Assembly (NCBI GenBank): GCA_002435305.1
Contig: DJMH01000004.1
Location: 1 to 6,214 of the forward strand
Direction of reading: 5' to 3'
DNA from: Dehalococcoidia bacterium UBA6495
Lineage (GTDB): Bacteria; Chloroflexota; Dehalococcoidia; Lucifugimonadales; UBA826
DNA length: 6,214 nucleotides
A program made the translations under genes and the position numbers. Position 1 is the stretch's first letter, and each line of letters starts with the position of its first letter. Positions 4,938 to 6,214 of this stretch are shown one piece after another. Below the pieces are notes generated by a model, which was not told the DNA's origin, ran no database searches, and saw only the letters and a program-made list of their open reading frames with translations.

Positions 4938-6203
4938 GTGGGTGATATCGGAAATGACGTACAACGCGCTTCTAGCCTCGACGAGGTAAATATCTTTTTC
5001 GACAGGGCCGCAGATCGGTTATCACTGGATGACGGTATGCGGGCACTGTTAAAAACTCCTTGGAGAGAGCTTAGCGTTTCCCTCCCGATACGTATGGATA
5101 ACGGGGAGATGCTAATCCTTCAAGGGTACAGGGTCCAGCATAACGGGGCCAGGGGGCCATACAAAGGAGGGGTTCGTTACCATATGGAAGCCGACATGGA
5201 AGAGGTCCGTGCGCTGGCGTCTCTCATGACGTGGAAAACAGCATTGGCAAACATCCCTTTTGGTGGTGCAAAGGGAGGGGTGCAATGCGACCCTAGTTCT
5301 ATGAGCGTGAGCGAATTGAACCGTGTCACTAGACGATACGTTCAGAATATAGACCACATATTAGGTCCCAACAGAGATATTCTTGCGCCGGATCTTGGAA
5401 CAAATGCTCAGACGATGGCATGGATGATGGATGCATATGGCCAAATACATGGGCACACTCCGGCTTGTGTCACAGGAAAACCAGTCGAACTAGGTGGGTC
5501 GGACGGCCGAGAATCGGCAACTGGCCGGGGAGCGGTTTTTATCACCACCGAAGCTGTTGGTGATATTGGCATGGTTATGAGAGATGCAAAGGTAGTCGTT
5601 CAAGGTTTTGGGAATGTCGGATCATGGTTCGCCCGAATCGCTTGTGAGCAGGGCTGCGTAATCACTGCAGTGAGTGATGCCAACGGAGGCGTTTTCAACA
5701 GCAGGGGGCTGGATGTACAAGCTCTATCCAAACACGTTGCTGAATCAGGCTTTGTAGCAGGTTTCCCGGACGCAGAGGATCTTACAAACGAAGAGCTCTT
5801 AGAACTTGAATGCGACGTATTGGTACCCGCGGCCATCGACCGGGTGATTAATGCTGAAAACGCAGGAAAGGTGAAAGCGAGACTTGTCGTTGAGGCGGCT
5901 AATCATCCCTTGACTCCTGAGGCAGACGAGATACTGGCTAATCGAGGCATACTAGTCTTACCTGACATTTTAGTGAACGCAGGAGGTGTGGTGGTCTCGT
6001 ACTTTGAGTGGACACAAAATCTATACCAGCATCACTGGCCAGAGGAGCGGGTAAATACAGAGTTGAGGCAAATTATGTCCACCGCTTACAAGGCTGTGAG
6101 AGAGCAAGCCAATCGACAGCAAGTCTCTATGCGGGAAGCAGCCCTGATGGTAGGTATTAACCGGGTTGCCCGTGTGGTAGAGATGCGGGGTTTCGTTCCT
6201 TAA
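4938..6203 (+). CDS. gdhA: Glutamate dehydrogenase, Glu/Leu/Phe/Val dehydrogenase family
   Basis: This 421-residue enzyme has the usual length for hexameric NAD-type glutamate dehydrogenases, which interconvert glutamate with 2-oxoglutarate plus ammonia in the cytosol. Substrate-domain residues are visible: K76 in GPYKGG, K100 in MTWK, the catalytic lysine K112 in PFGGAKGG and the catalytic aspartate D152 in APDLGT. The Rossmann domain shows GFGNVG (223-228). S354 in VVVSYFEW is the residue that contacts the glutamate side-chain carboxylate, which argues for glutamate over leucine or phenylalanine. The acidic residue near the end of the second strand (D247 in VSDANG) is compatible with NAD, but cofactor choice is not certain. 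The start is GTG at 4938, seven bases after AGGGGAGAA (4922-4930). It follows the FmdB-like gene by 63 bases and may be read from the same transcript or its own promoter. The gene is complete; only 11 bases follow it. Confidence 0.95.
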   Translation: MGDIGNDVQRASSLDEVNIFFDRAADRLSLDDGMRALLKTPWRELSVSLPIRMDNGEMLILQGYRVQHNGARGPYKGGVRYHMEADMEEVRALASLMTWKTALANIPFGGAKGGVQCDPSSMSVSELNRVTRRYVQNIDHILGPNRDILAPDLGTNAQTMAWMMDAYGQIHGHTPACVTGKPVELGGSDGRESATGRGAVFITTEAVGDIGMVMRDAKVVVQGFGNVGSWFARIACEQGCVITAVSDANGGVFNSRGLDVQALSKHVAESGFVAGFPDAEDLTNEELLELECDVLVPAAIDRVINAENAGKVKARLVVEAANHPLTPEADEILANRGILVLPDILVNAGGVVVSYFEWTQNLYQHHWPEERVNTELRQIMSTAYKAVREQANRQQVSMREAALMVGINRVARVVEMRGFVP

Positions 6204-6214
6204 TTTAGGATTTC

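Noticed and set aside
168..5836. Antisense and overlapping frames of 60-120 codons within the seven genes
   Set aside because: They lie wholly inside well-supported genes, lack ribosome binding sites and have no recognisable domains. They are coding shadows.

Overview
The window carries seven genes, all on the + strand, packed tightly from about position 1390 onward. The compact operon layout, G-rich ribosome binding sites, GTG and TTG starts and gene overlap show a bacterium. Base composition is moderate. Product types (M20 amidohydrolase, ferritin-like proteins, SCP2-like proteins, FmdB zinc ribbon, NAD-type glutamate dehydrogenase) fit an uncultivated, probably aquatic heterotroph. A Chloroflexota/SAR202-like origin is a guess that the sequence alone cannot settle.

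Layout: 1-1143 is the 3' part of an M20-family (AbgB-like) amidohydrolase whose N-terminus lies outside the window. 1144-1446 is a 303-base gap holding a candidate sigma70-type promoter, a perfect 7-bp-arm palindrome over its -10 box, and a possible 19-codon leader ORF that runs into the next start codon. 1447-2544 and 2561-3688 are two tandem paralogous ferritin-like proteins. The first keeps a complete set of carboxylate and histidine di-iron ligands. The second has lost all four glutamates and kept both histidines. 3699-4154 and 4147-4569 are two small overlapping paralogues that look like SCP2 (sterol-carrier-type) domains. 4590-4874 is an FmdB-type zinc ribbon protein. 4938-6203 is a complete glutamate dehydrogenase.

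Working interpretation: 1447-4569 looks like one functional unit, made of a catalytic di-iron subunit, a metal-site-dead partner subunit, and two small lipid-pocket proteins that may present or store a hydrophobic substrate. The logic resembles the alpha/beta arrangement of bacterial multicomponent monooxygenases, but the families differ and no reductase or ferredoxin is visible. The reaction and substrate are unknown. FmdB and glutamate dehydrogenase follow in the same direction and may be co-transcribed, but their functional link to the unit is unproven. This 2+2 paralogue arrangement is the most interesting content of the window.
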